DNA of 64,000 bases from FLUQ01 sp031551515 (GTDB lineage Bacteria; Desulfobacterota; Desulfovibrionia; Desulfovibrionales; Desulfovibrionaceae). Numbering within the stretch: position 1 is the first letter of the stretch; each line of letters starts with the position of its first letter. A program made the position numbers and the translations under genes. Below the pieces are notes generated by a model, which saw only the letters and a program-made list of their open reading frames with translations, was not told the DNA's origin and made no database searches. The DNA is taken from contig JAVBNL010000031.1 in NCBI GenBank assembly GCA_031551515.1, forward strand, positions 16,229-80,228. Direction: 5' to 3'. Positions 29,694 to 38,363 of the stretch are shown in pieces.

Positions 29694-30506
29694 TCAAAAC
29701 CATCCCTTTTTGACGATGATCATATCGCCCGCCTGCAAAATCAGGTTTTGCTCCAATGCGCCCTTTTCAGTCAGGTCTTTGCCGCGCACCAAGAGCGTTT
29801 CCGGCTTGCCGTCTTTGCCGCGGCGAATGACGGTGGTGTCGTTGCGGTCGGCGAATTTGGTGAAGCCGCCCGCCTGGTGAATGGCCTCCAGCAGGGTCAT
29901 GCCCGTGTAAAAGGGCAGGCTGGAGGGTTTGCCCACTGCGCCGTCGACATAGACGAAACGGTTTTCGTTCAACGGAACGTAAATGCGGTCACCGGCTTTC
30001 AGCTCGATATCCTTCGTCGCGTCGCCGCGTTCATACAGGTCGCGCAGCCCCGTCAGCAGAATTTTTCCGTCCCGTTCGACAGTGGCTTTATCCAGGTCGG
30101 CATTGGCGTCGGGGCCGAGTCTGGCCAGAATGGAGAGCAGCGTGCTTTTGCCTTCCAACGCGAACACTGCCGATTTGACGCCCGGGCCGTAGACGATCAC
30201 CGTGTTGCTGCCGGGGGCGTAAACCATGACCGTGACCATGGGGTCGTTGACCAGGTTTTTCAGCCTGGCGGCGAGGCGGCGCTGCAACTGCACCGGGGTG
30301 AGCCCTTCCGCCGTGAGGTTGTCCACGCCGGGCATGGATATTTTGCCGTCCGGCCGGACTTTGACATCGACGTTCAAATAGTCTTCGCCCCAGACCCTGA
30401 TGGAAAGAGTGTCGCCTTTGCCTATGACGTATTCGTCTGCCCGGGCGAACCCGGCAAGGCCAAGGATGAGGATGAGCAAACTTGCGGCAACGAGTCTTGT
30501 TTTCAT
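29694..30506 (-). CDS. Polysaccharide export protein (Wza-like, XrtA type)
   Basis: A 270-residue periplasmic/outer-membrane export protein with a signal peptide (residues 1-23, ending GFARA before DEYVIGKGDTLSI). The poly_export domain is followed by SLBB-type repeats (RIYVPLNENRFVYVDGAVGKP and a later MTLLEAIHQAGGF). No lipobox cysteine is present, unlike E. coli Wza. It would form the periplasmic/outer part of the export channel. It is 25 bp downstream of the sugar transferase gene. Confidence 0.9.
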   Translation of the reverse strand: MKTRLVAASLLILILGLAGFARADEYVIGKGDTLSIRVWGEDYLNVDVKVRPDGKISMPGVDNLTAEGLTPVQLQRRLAARLKNLVNDPMVTVMVYAPGSNTVIVYGPGVKSAVFALEGKSTLLSILARLGPDANADLDKATVERDGKILLTGLRDLYERGDATKDIELKAGDRIYVPLNENRFVYVDGAVGKPSSLPFYTGMTLLEAIHQAGGFTKFADRNDTTVIRRGKDGKPETLLVRGKDLTEKGALEQNLILQAGDMIIVKKGWF

Positions 30507-30531
30507 GGCTACCGGCCCTTGCGGATTGAAG

Positions 30532-31848
30532 TTATCTGGCGCCGCGTCCCAGCAGGACCACCAGAACGGTGCGAAAAACTATTTCCATATCTAACCAAAA
30601 TGATTGATTTTTAATGTAGTATAAATCGTAGCGCAGCTTCTCCAGAGCATCTTCCACGCTGGAACCGTAAGGGTATCGTACCTGCGCCCAGCCGGTGACG
30701 CCCGGTTTCATGCAGTGGCGTTCGGAGTAAAAAGGAATCTGCCGTTCCAGCTCGCGGGTGAATTCCGGCCGCTCCGGCCGGGGGCCGATCAGGCTCATTT
30801 CGCCACAGATGACGTTGATAAGCTGCGGCACTTCATCCAGCCGGGTTTTACGCAAAAAGCGGCCGATCTTGGTCACGCGGGGGTCCTCTCGCCCGGCCCA
30901 AACGGCGCCGGTGCCGTTCTCCGCGTCGAGGCGCATGGTGCGCAGTTTGAAGAGCATGAAGGGCACGCCGCCAAGCCCTATGCGTACCTGACGGAAAAAG
31001 ACGGGCCCCGGCGAATCGCGCTTGATGCACAGCGCCACGATGGGGACGAAGGGCAGGGCCAGCGCAAGGCCGATTCCGGCAGCCGCCAGGTCAAAAAGCC
31101 GTCTGGCCGCGCGGCGCATGCGGGAAACGCAAAAGCCGGAGGAGAAAATGAACCAGCTGGGCGTTATGCTTTCGATATACAGTTTACGGGTGGTTTCTTC
31201 ATAAAAGCTGGGCACGTCCATGACCCGCACGCCCTGCATGCGGCAGCGCATGATGTCGGTGGCGGGCATGGTGCCGCGCCGCTCGGGGAAAGAAACGATC
31301 AGGTGGCGGGCGCCGGTTTGGCGGGCCAGGTCCACCAGGCTGCCGAAGCGTTCTTCTTCCCCTTCGCCTTCGCCGTGAGCGATGGCCGCGGTCAGGCGAT
31401 AGCGGCCGCGGCTGCTCTCGATCAGTTCTTTGGCGGTTTTCGCGGCATGGCCGTTGCCCAAAAGCAGCACGTTGCGACTCATGAACGAGGGGTAGCGCCA
31501 GCGCGGGGCGCTGAGAGCCAGGGTGCGCAGCAGGGCGAAAAGAATCAGAGTGGCCAGAACGATGTGGGCCGGGGGCACGAAGGGGTCTTTGGGAAGCGAA
31601 AGCAGGCAGAGTACGAAAGACGCGGCGAGAATGACCGCGATGCTCTGTTTGAACGCGGATAGGCGTGTTTCGCGCGAATCCAGCATTTCCACGGTCACGG
31701 CGCTGCCCAGCACGGCGAGCGCCAGCACGGCAAGATCACGGATGCTGGCGGACCCCGGCGGGTAGGCGGCGAACGGCGCTACGCAATAGGCCAGGGCAAG
31801 AGCCAGCCAGAGGCCATTGCGCGCCAGGCGGGTAATGAGCATGCTCAT
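30532..31848 (-). CDS. Undecaprenyl-phosphate sugar phosphotransferase (priming, EpsB/WcaJ-like)
   Basis: A 438-residue protein with four N-terminal membrane segments, a cytoplasmic domain (MSRNVLLLGNGHAAKTA) and a C-terminal bacterial sugar-transferase domain (KRDSPGPVFFRQVRIGLGG, RPERPEF, MKPGVTGWAQVRYPYG). It starts glycan assembly by moving a sugar-1-phosphate onto undecaprenyl phosphate. The start at 31848 (MSMLITRL) is 7 bp after the prsT stop and has a GAGG ribosome site; a longer frame to 31899 lies inside prsT. Confidence 0.9.
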   Translation of the reverse strand: MSMLITRLARNGLWLALALAYCVAPFAAYPPGSASIRDLAVLALAVLGSAVTVEMLDSRETRLSAFKQSIAVILAASFVLCLLSLPKDPFVPPAHIVLATLILFALLRTLALSAPRWRYPSFMSRNVLLLGNGHAAKTAKELIESSRGRYRLTAAIAHGEGEGEEERFGSLVDLARQTGARHLIVSFPERRGTMPATDIMRCRMQGVRVMDVPSFYEETTRKLYIESITPSWFIFSSGFCVSRMRRAARRLFDLAAAGIGLALALPFVPIVALCIKRDSPGPVFFRQVRIGLGGVPFMLFKLRTMRLDAENGTGAVWAGREDPRVTKIGRFLRKTRLDEVPQLINVICGEMSLIGPRPERPEFTRELERQIPFYSERHCMKPGVTGWAQVRYPYGSSVEDALEKLRYDLYYIKNQSFWLDMEIVFRTVLVVLLGRGAR

Positions 31849-31855
31849 GGGGGCC

Positions 31856-34561
31856 TCACATGGTTTGCAACAGCTTGCGCGCCTTGTCCGCATCATCAAA
31901 ATTGCCCAGCTCCAAAGATTTGCGCAGAGCCGTCTTTGCTTCTTCCGGTTTTTGGGCTTGCGAGAGCGCCGTGCCCAGGCGGTAGTACAGCTGGGCGGAT
32001 GTGGGGTGCATGGCCACCGCGTCCGTCAGCAGCTTTGTCGCATCATTCGTCCGTTTGTTAAGCAGCAGGCAGGAGCCGAGCGTATCGAGAACCTGCGGGT
32101 TTTCCGGCTGCAGCATGAAAGCCATGCTGGCCATCTGCAGGGCGCGTTCCGGGTTTTGCCCGCTTTCGGCGTAGGCCATGGCCAGGTTATTAGAGACCAT
32201 GGCGCTGGCAGGAGCCAGACGCTGCACGCGCTCGTAATACTCCACCGCTTCCGTGTACCGGCGGCGTTGCATCAGCAAGAGAGCCTTGCCGCTAAGCGCG
32301 CCCTGGTCTTTGGGGTTGAGATTCAGGGCTGTTTGATAGTAGGCGTCGGCCTTTTCCCACTCGCCGCGGCGCTGGCAGCTTTGGGCCATGGCTGTCAGCA
32401 GGGCGGGCTTTTGCAGCCTGCGGTACGCGTCGTCGAGTTCTTTCATCGCTTCCTGGGGTTTGTTCATTCTTTCCAACACCTCGGCGGCGCAGAGCGCGCC
32501 CAGGAACGAAGAGGAATCGATCTCGGTCAGGCGGCGGGCTTGCTTCAAGGCATCTTGCTGTTTGCCGGTAGTGAAAAGCAGGCGGAATTTGCCCAGGGCG
32601 GCTTCAGAGGCAGAGGTCTTTTCCAGGCTTTCGTACAAGGCCCAGGCGGCGTCGAAGTTTTTTTCCGCCAGGTACAGCTTGGCCAGCGTGTCGCGCACGA
32701 CGGGCGTGGGGGCGGCTTCCAGATCTTTTTGCAGCAGCGTTTTGGCTTCGGTGGGGTTTTTGGCCGCAAGGGCCCGCTGCATCAGCACGAACAGAGCGCG
32801 TTTTTCACCCAGGGCGTAGGCCTTTTGCAGCGTGGTGGTCGCTTCATCGCGTTTGCCCGCCATATCCAGCAGGGCCGCCGACGCTATAAGCTGCGCCGTC
32901 GCTTCCGGGTGGCGGGCAAGATAGGCCTGGCAGGCTTCCAGCGCCTTTTCCTTTTGCCCGGCCTGGATGTGCAGGCGCATCTCAAGGTTCAAGGCGTCCA
33001 GCATGTCCGGGTCGACCTCGCGGGCCTGGCGCACGGGGGCCAGCGCTTCGGCGGTCTTGTTGCGCACCGCGAACAGCTGCGCGCGCAGGGTAAGCAGCAC
33101 AGCGTTTTTCGACTGTTTTTCAAGCCCCTCGTTAACCAGCTTTTCGGCTTCGTCGTAATTTCTGCGACCGAGTTGGAACTGAAAAAGCGCTATTCGGGCG
33201 CCCAGGTTGTCCGCGTTTTGCCGCACGGCGGCGGCCAGGTCTTCTTTCGCTTCCTGATACCGCCCTTCGGCAATGAGTATGGACCCGCGCCGCAAAGAAG
33301 CTTCAGACATTTCGGGGTTCAGTTCCGTCGCGCGTTTGAATTCCGCGAGCGCTTTCGCGTTTTCGCCTGCCGCGGCAAGGGCCATGCCCATAAGGTAATG
33401 AGCCCCCGCATCGTCGGGGTAGAATTGCAGCAGTTTTTCCGCCTCAAGGCGGGCGTCTTCCGTTCTGCCTTGCTCCAGCAAAATTGTCGCCATCAGGCGC
33501 AAGGAAGCGGCGTGGCGCGGCGAAAAATCAAGAACCTTGCGTAATTGGCTGATGGCCGACTCGCGGTTGCCCAGGCGGTTTTGGGCCAGACCCAGGCGAT
33601 AATAGCCTTCAAGGGAAGGGGAGAGGTCGATGCTGTTTTGAAAAAATCCCGCCGCTTCTTTAAATTTTCCGGTCTGGTAGGCATACATTCCTTCCAGCAT
33701 GAAAAGACGCGCGCTGCTTTTGTAGTCGCTCCGCATGCTTGCGATAACCGCTTCCGCTTCAGAGTTTTTGCCCAGTTGCAGCAGGAGGGAACCCAGCATG
33801 TAGCGGATGTTTTCGTCTTTGGGCGAAATTTCCGCGGCCTTGCGGTACAAGTCGAGGGCCCGGCCTGCATCGTTCATGCGCTGGGCCAGTTCAGCGCGCA
33901 AAATAAGGGCTTTAACGCTTTTGGGGTTGGCGGCCACCATCGCATCGCACAGTTCCAGGGCTTTGGCCGGGTCTTGCTTTGCCAGATAGACGCGCACCAG
34001 AGAGATGGAAGCGCTTTCGCGCCCCGGATCCAGCTCCAACGATTTGCGCAAGCTTGCTTCGGCCGCGTCGTTTTTACCCAGCATGGCATAGGCCGCTCCG
34101 GCCATTTCGCGCGTTTCAGCCGTCACCTTGCCGCCGGTTTCGGCTTTCTGCAGGTATTCCAGCGCCTGGGCAGGTTTTCCGTGCAACAGTTGGAAAGCGG
34201 CCAGTTCCACGTTAAGGGCGGGGTCCGCCGGGCGCTGGCGCAGGTTCTTTTGCAGTTCGTCTTCCGCTTGCGGCAGTTTGCCCAGCTGGATATATGCCTT
34301 GGCGAGACTCAGGCGGCTTTCGAAATCCGCGGGATCTTTTTCCAGGGCGTTTTTGAAGAAAACGACAGCGCCGTTGGCGTTGCCTTCTTTGAGCAGTTTT
34401 TGCCCTTCGGCCCTGAATTCCGCAGCTGAATCGCCGGAGCAGGCGGGGATGAGTATGAGAAAGGCGCAAACGGCAAGAAGATCCGGCAGGCGGCGCAACC
34501 ATGAAAATGACAAGGCGGCCGGCCGGCCAGGGAGCCGGCTCTGCAATTCGCGGTTATTCAT
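31856..34561 (-). CDS. prsT: PrsT-like TPR-repeat lipoprotein of the PEP-CTERM system
   Basis: A 901-residue lipoprotein. The lipobox LIPAC gives a lipidated C41, later than usual because of a 25-residue basic N-terminus. The rest is a nearly continuous array of tetratricopeptide repeats (recurring pattern A-x2-LGR/L-x-P). This size and context match PrsT, the large TPR lipoprotein of exosortase loci, probably an outer-membrane scaffold for export or sorting. It is the first gene of the 34-kb minus-strand run; a sigma-54-like promoter lies about 47 bp upstream of the start codon (34619-34632). Confidence 0.88.
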   Translation of the reverse strand: MNNRELQSRLPGRPAALSFSWLRRLPDLLAVCAFLILIPACSGDSAAEFRAEGQKLLKEGNANGAVVFFKNALEKDPADFESRLSLAKAYIQLGKLPQAEDELQKNLRQRPADPALNVELAAFQLLHGKPAQALEYLQKAETGGKVTAETREMAGAAYAMLGKNDAAEASLRKSLELDPGRESASISLVRVYLAKQDPAKALELCDAMVAANPKSVKALILRAELAQRMNDAGRALDLYRKAAEISPKDENIRYMLGSLLLQLGKNSEAEAVIASMRSDYKSSARLFMLEGMYAYQTGKFKEAAGFFQNSIDLSPSLEGYYRLGLAQNRLGNRESAISQLRKVLDFSPRHAASLRLMATILLEQGRTEDARLEAEKLLQFYPDDAGAHYLMGMALAAAGENAKALAEFKRATELNPEMSEASLRRGSILIAEGRYQEAKEDLAAAVRQNADNLGARIALFQFQLGRRNYDEAEKLVNEGLEKQSKNAVLLTLRAQLFAVRNKTAEALAPVRQAREVDPDMLDALNLEMRLHIQAGQKEKALEACQAYLARHPEATAQLIASAALLDMAGKRDEATTTLQKAYALGEKRALFVLMQRALAAKNPTEAKTLLQKDLEAAPTPVVRDTLAKLYLAEKNFDAAWALYESLEKTSASEAALGKFRLLFTTGKQQDALKQARRLTEIDSSSFLGALCAAEVLERMNKPQEAMKELDDAYRRLQKPALLTAMAQSCQRRGEWEKADAYYQTALNLNPKDQGALSGKALLLMQRRRYTEAVEYYERVQRLAPASAMVSNNLAMAYAESGQNPERALQMASMAFMLQPENPQVLDTLGSCLLLNKRTNDATKLLTDAVAMHPTSAQLYYRLGTALSQAQKPEEAKTALRKSLELGNFDDADKARKLLQTM

Positions 34562-34618
34562 GCAATTACTCCGGCGTGTTGGACGTTTTTTTGCGGTGGT
34601 GTCACTACGCCGAATGTA

Positions 34619-34632
34619 GCGAAAAATGAGCC
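34619..34632 (-). promoter_or_regulatory. Candidate sigma-54 promoter for the prsT-headed operon
   Basis: Read on the minus strand, CTGGCTC (-24) and TTCGCTA (-12) keep the obligatory GG and GC separated by exactly 10 nt. The -24 half is close to consensus TGGCAC; the -12 half has one deviation (TC before GC). Predicted transcription start near 34608, 47 nt before the prsT ATG. Supported by the presence of PrsR and a second sigma-54 activator in the locus. Confidence 0.45.
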
Positions 34633-34734
34633 AGTTTGTGATATTCTATGGTATTTTAGCTCGTTACATTGATATGTGCGTAATTCCGACACGAATCGGA
34701 TTGAAAAAGCATATTTTGTCTTGCTTGAAAAAAA

Positions 34735-34807
34735 TACATACAATACAGTGAATTATATCATATTCGCGATTTTCTTTATGTACTTTGCTGTATTGAAAAA
34801 CAATACT
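34735..34807. promoter_or_regulatory. AT-rich palindromic sites in the divergent control region
   Basis: Three copies of a CAATAC(A/T)-type motif: direct at 34741-34746 and 34801-34806, inverted at 34790-34795 (GTATTG). The last two form a palindrome GTATTG-N5-CAATAC. They lie about 110-175 bp upstream of the sigma-54-like prsT promoter and just upstream of the plus-strand promoter, so they could bind PrsR or the activator at 35052. The assignment is inference. Confidence 0.35.
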
Positions 34808-34848
34808 AAGCATGCAAAGAGAGTGAAAAAACCAGACAAGGGAAAATG

Positions 34849-34878
34849 TTGACTTGAAAACAAATACAATGGTATCTT
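34849..34878 (+). promoter_or_regulatory. Candidate sigma-70 promoter for the 35052 regulator gene
   Basis: TTGACT (34849-34854) and TATCTT (34873-34878) are separated by 18 bp on the plus strand in AT-rich DNA. The start would be near 34885, giving a leader of about 167 nt before the ATG at 35052. Confidence 0.4.
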
Positions 34879-34990
34879 TATACATAATGGAGGAACCGTC
34901 TCTTTGTGAAACGCGTTCATGACGGAGCGCGATTTATATTAATACATACGCAAGACTGTCGATCAAAATAGTTTTTCGGATTGCAGTTGC

Positions 34991-35022
34991 GGCATCGCGC
35001 CGAGGGAGAAACCGGCGATGCC
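34991..35022 (+). other. Hairpin in the leader of the 35052 regulator
   Basis: GGCATCGC (34991-34998) and GCGATGCC (35015-35022) form a perfect 8-bp stem with a 16-nt loop, ending 29 nt before the regulator's start codon. There is no T-tract, so a folding element or protein site is more likely than a terminator. The rest of the 490-bp intergenic region is AT-rich with no convincing gene. Confidence 0.35.
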
Positions 35023-35051
35023 ATAACCCAAATCATGAAAAGTGAAATTAT

Positions 35052-36524
35052 ATGGCTACAGTACTTCTTGTTGGCACACCGTCCGAGTATCGAGAAAAGT
35101 TCGAATATAACGCCAAAGCTTGCGGGCATCACTGCATTCCTGTGGACGACCTGGAGCAGGCTTACGCCTGTTGCGTCAATACCTATTGCGATCTGGTGGT
35201 GGCCGCCGCCGACCAGGTTCCCGCCGACACCGACTGGGTCGCCCCGTTCATGGATAACGGCTCGACTCCGAATATCGTCGTTGTCGCCGCCGACTATGAC
35301 CGCGCGTACGGAAAAAGGATGCTGGAGCAGGGGGCCTTGCATTATCTGCCGCTCGATCACGCGACGGAAGCGTTGAACGTACTGCTTACCCAGATGCGTG
35401 AAAGCCGCAAACCGGACGCCGATCAGCCGTCTCCCGCTTCGTACAACATCGTGGGGGCCGCCCCCAGTCTGCTGCGGGCCTTTGACCAGGTCTACCGCTA
35501 TGCTTCGTCCGATGCCAGCGTGCTTATCAACGGTGCGACCGGCACGGGGAAAGAATTGTTCGCCAAGGCGCTGCACAAAATGAGCCCGCGCCGCAACGGC
35601 CCCTTTATCACCGTGGACTGCGCCTCACTGCCTGAAACGCTGGTCGAGAGCATGCTTTTCGGCTATTTCCGCGGTGCGTTCACCGGCGCCAGCTCCAATA
35701 AAGACGGGCTGATCAAGCTTGCCAACAAAGGCACCTTGTTTCTTGACGAGGTCGGAGAACTGAACCCTTCGATTCAGAAAAAATTCCTGCGGGTGCTGCA
35801 AGAACGGCGTTTTCGCCCCGTGGGCGGCGGCCAGGAGTGCGAAAGCGACTTCAGGCTGGTGGCGGCGACAAACCGTGATCTGGCCCAGATGGTGACCGAC
35901 GGGCTGTTTCGCGAAGACCTGTATTACCGCCTGCATATTCTGCATATAAAGATTCCGCCCTTGGCGGAACGTACGGAAGACGTGCCCGTCATCGCGCAGG
36001 ACCTGACCAACAGGCTGTGCGACAAGCAGGGCATGCCGCGCAAGAAGCTTTCCAGCGACCTGGTGCGTTGCCTGTGCATGTATTCTTGGCCGGGGAACGT
36101 GCGCGAACTGGTCAGCACCGTGGAAAGCATGGCCGCGATGGCCTGGGACAAGCCGGTGCTGGAGTTTGATCATCTGCCGCGCAGCATTCACGCCCAGATT
36201 TTGAAAGAACTGAAAGACAGAAACCCAGGCGCGGCCGTATTGCCCCCTCTGCCCGAGCTGGAGCGGCGCCGAAACCGGGACCGCCGAACGGTCGCCGCCG
36301 CCCGGCGCGATGCCGCAGCCGGACGCCCGGGCGGCGCGGGTGGGCCGGAGCAGTTCCGCGAGGCGCGGCGCCGCGTGCTCGATTTGTTTGAAAAAGAGTA
36401 TCTGCTCAGCTTGTATAAAGAGTCCAAGGCCGACATTCAAAAGGCCTGCGCCATGTCACAGCTTTCTCGGCCCAGGCTGTACGAGCTGTACCGCAAGCAC
36501 AAAATATCGACCCCGTCGCCATGA
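35052..36524 (+). CDS. Sigma-54-dependent activator with degenerate receiver domain
   Basis: A 490-residue NtrC-like protein. Residues 1-120 are receiver-like, but the position aligned with the phosphorylatable Asp appears to be Ala (CDLVVAAADQ), so it may be controlled by ligand or partner rather than phosphorylation. The AAA+ domain is complete: GATGTGKE Walker A, GAFTGA loop, GTLFLDEVGEL Walker B, and FREDLYYR. An Arg-rich linker (about 400-440) precedes a Fis-type helix-turn-helix (MSQLSRPRLYELYRKH). It overlaps the ABC permease gene by 4 bp and is divergent from prsT, so it is a second candidate regulator of the exopolysaccharide and PEP-CTERM genes. Confidence 0.88.
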   Translation: MATVLLVGTPSEYREKFEYNAKACGHHCIPVDDLEQAYACCVNTYCDLVVAAADQVPADTDWVAPFMDNGSTPNIVVVAADYDRAYGKRMLEQGALHYLPLDHATEALNVLLTQMRESRKPDADQPSPASYNIVGAAPSLLRAFDQVYRYASSDASVLINGATGTGKELFAKALHKMSPRRNGPFITVDCASLPETLVESMLFGYFRGAFTGASSNKDGLIKLANKGTLFLDEVGELNPSIQKKFLRVLQERRFRPVGGGQECESDFRLVAATNRDLAQMVTDGLFREDLYYRLHILHIKIPPLAERTEDVPVIAQDLTNRLCDKQGMPRKKLSSDLVRCLCMYSWPGNVRELVSTVESMAAMAWDKPVLEFDHLPRSIHAQILKELKDRNPGAAVLPPLPELERRRNRDRRTVAAARRDAAAGRPGGAGGPEQFREARRRVLDLFEKEYLLSLYKESKADIQKACAMSQLSRPRLYELYRKHKISTPSP

Positions 36525-37651
36525 TCGCCGTCATAGCGTATCGCAACCTCTGCCATGACCGGGCGCGGCTGCTGGTTACGCTGACGGGCATCGTTTTCGC
36601 CGTGGTGTTGGTTACGCTGCAATGCGGGTTGTTTCTGGGTTTTTTGTCCACGATTTCCGGGGTGATCGATAACAGCCGGGCCGATGTCTGGGTGGCGTCG
36701 CGGGGGGTGAAAACCTTTGATATAGCCATGCCCATGCCGGAATCGCGTTATTATGAGGTGCTTTCCGTGCCGGGCGCGGCCAGGGCGGCGCGCATGGTGG
36801 TCGATTTCGCGTTCTGGAAAAAACCCGGCGGCGGGCAAGAATCCATAGAAATCGTTGCCGTGGACCTTGATTCAGGCATGGGCGGCCCGTGGAATCTGGT
36901 CAGAGGGGACATCCGCGTCCTTGACGCGCCCGATTCCGTCATCGTTGACCAGCTTTATCTGGACAAACTGGGCATCGGCTCCATGGGGCAAGAGGCGGAA
37001 ATAATCGCCAGCCGCGCCAGGGTCATGGGTTTTACCCGCGGCATCCGTTCGTTCACTACGTCGCCGTATGTGTTTACGGCGTACCGCAACGGGCAGCGTT
37101 ATTCGCGTTTCAGTCAGGCGGAAATCACCTATGTGCTTGTCAAAGCCGCACCGGGGGTCGCGCCGAAGGAGCTCGCCCGGCGCATCAACGAGCGCGTGGC
37201 TAATGTGGACGCCTACACCACCGCGGATTTCAGCCATAAAACCCGCATGTACTGGATGATGAGCACCGGCGCGGGTGCGGCCTTGCTGCTGGCCGCTGTT
37301 CTGGGGTTTATCGTGGGCATGGTTGTGGTGGCCCAGACCCTGTACGCCACCACCATGGACCATCTGCCCGAATTCGCCACGCTGAAAGCAATGGGCGCCC
37401 CTGATGCGTATATAACCCGTATTCTGGCGACGCAGGCTTTGATAAGCGCTGTTTTCGGCTACGGTCTAGGTATGGGCCTGTGTTTGCTGCTGACCGAACT
37501 GCGTAAATACGGCGATGCCGTCGTCATCCTGCCCCTGCCGGTGGCCTGCGGCATCTTTATCCTGACACTGGTCATGTGCCTGGGCGCTTCGCTTCTTTCC
37601 ATACGCAAAATCATGCGCATAGACCCGGCCGTGGTCTTCAGGGGGCGTTGA
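36521..37651 (+). CDS. ABC transporter permease, DevC/MacB-like
   Basis: A 376-residue permease of the FtsX/MacB type: one N-terminal TM (about residues 15-40), a periplasmic domain of about 200 residues, then three TMs (about 250-280, 305-330, 342-365). This topology belongs to exporters that work with an HlyD-type adaptor (DevBCA, MacAB) rather than classical 6-TM permeases. It is coupled to the regulator (4-bp overlap) and to the ATPase (1-bp overlap). Cargo is unknown. Confidence 0.85.
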   Translation: MIAVIAYRNLCHDRARLLVTLTGIVFAVVLVTLQCGLFLGFLSTISGVIDNSRADVWVASRGVKTFDIAMPMPESRYYEVLSVPGAARAARMVVDFAFWKKPGGGQESIEIVAVDLDSGMGGPWNLVRGDIRVLDAPDSVIVDQLYLDKLGIGSMGQEAEIIASRARVMGFTRGIRSFTTSPYVFTAYRNGQRYSRFSQAEITYVLVKAAPGVAPKELARRINERVANVDAYTTADFSHKTRMYWMMSTGAGAALLLAAVLGFIVGMVVVAQTLYATTMDHLPEFATLKAMGAPDAYITRILATQALISAVFGYGLGMGLCLLLTELRKYGDAVVILPLPVACGIFILTLVMCLGASLLSIRKIMRIDPAVVFRGR

Positions 37652-38331
37652 TGCAATCCGTCCTTTCCGTTCGCGACGTCAGCATGACCTTCGGCAGCGG
37701 GGCCTCTTGCCAGCACGCCCTGCGCGGCGTTTCGCTGGATGTGCGGCCGGGTGAAATTCTGATGCTGCGTGGCCCCTCGGGCAGCGGCAAAACCACGCTG
37801 CTTTCGGTCATGGGCGGCATTCTTACCCCCACGGCAGGCGAGGTCAGCGTGCGGGGTGAAAGCATGGTCGGCCTTTCCCGCAAAGAGCTGGCGGCGTTGC
37901 GCCTGCGCCATCTTGGGTTCATTTTTCAGGAATACAACCTGTTTTCAACCCTGGACTGCCTGGGCAACGTGCTGGTGACGCTTGATCTGCGCGGGGTGCG
38001 CGGCAAGGCCGCTGTGGAAAAAGCGCGGGAAAAGCTGGCCGCCGTGGGCTTGGGCGAAAGGCTGCACGAGGACCCGGCCCGGCTTTCCGGCGGGCAGAAA
38101 CAGCGCCTGGCCATCGCCCGGGCTCTGGCGGGCGACCCGGCCGTGTTGTTGGCGGACGAGCCGACAGCCGCCCTGGATTCGGAAAACGGCGCGATGATCA
38201 TGGCGCTGTTGCGCGGCCTGGCGGATGAGGGCGGGCGCTCGGTGGTCATCGTGACGCATGATTACCGAATTAAAGACGCCGCCGACCGCGTTGTTTTTAT
38301 TGAAGACGGCACGCTGCGGGAAACGCCCTGA
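37651..38331 (+). CDS. ABC transporter ATP-binding protein, DevA/MacB/LolD-like
   Basis: A 226-residue ATPase with Walker A GPSGSGKTT, signature LSGGQKQR, Walker B VLLADEPTAALD and H-loop VIVTHD. The LolD/MacB class is indicated by the FIFQEYNLFSTLD Q-loop region. The start at 37651 overlaps the permease stop by 1 bp (TGATG); a longer frame to 37576 is inside the permease. It energises the exporter formed with the neighbouring permease and HlyD-type protein. Confidence 0.9.
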   Translation: MQSVLSVRDVSMTFGSGASCQHALRGVSLDVRPGEILMLRGPSGSGKTTLLSVMGGILTPTAGEVSVRGESMVGLSRKELAALRLRHLGFIFQEYNLFSTLDCLGNVLVTLDLRGVRGKAAVEKAREKLAAVGLGERLHEDPARLSGGQKQRLAIARALAGDPAVLLADEPTAALDSENGAMIMALLRGLADEGGRSVVIVTHDYRIKDAADRVVFIEDGTLRETP

Positions 38332-38363
38332 CCCGTTTTCGCCGGCCCTGAACACGAGGAGCT

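Noticed and set aside
34664..34885. Minus-strand open frame of 73 codons in the AT-rich control region
   Set aside because: No ribosome site, unusual composition from AT-rich DNA, and it covers the predicted promoters.
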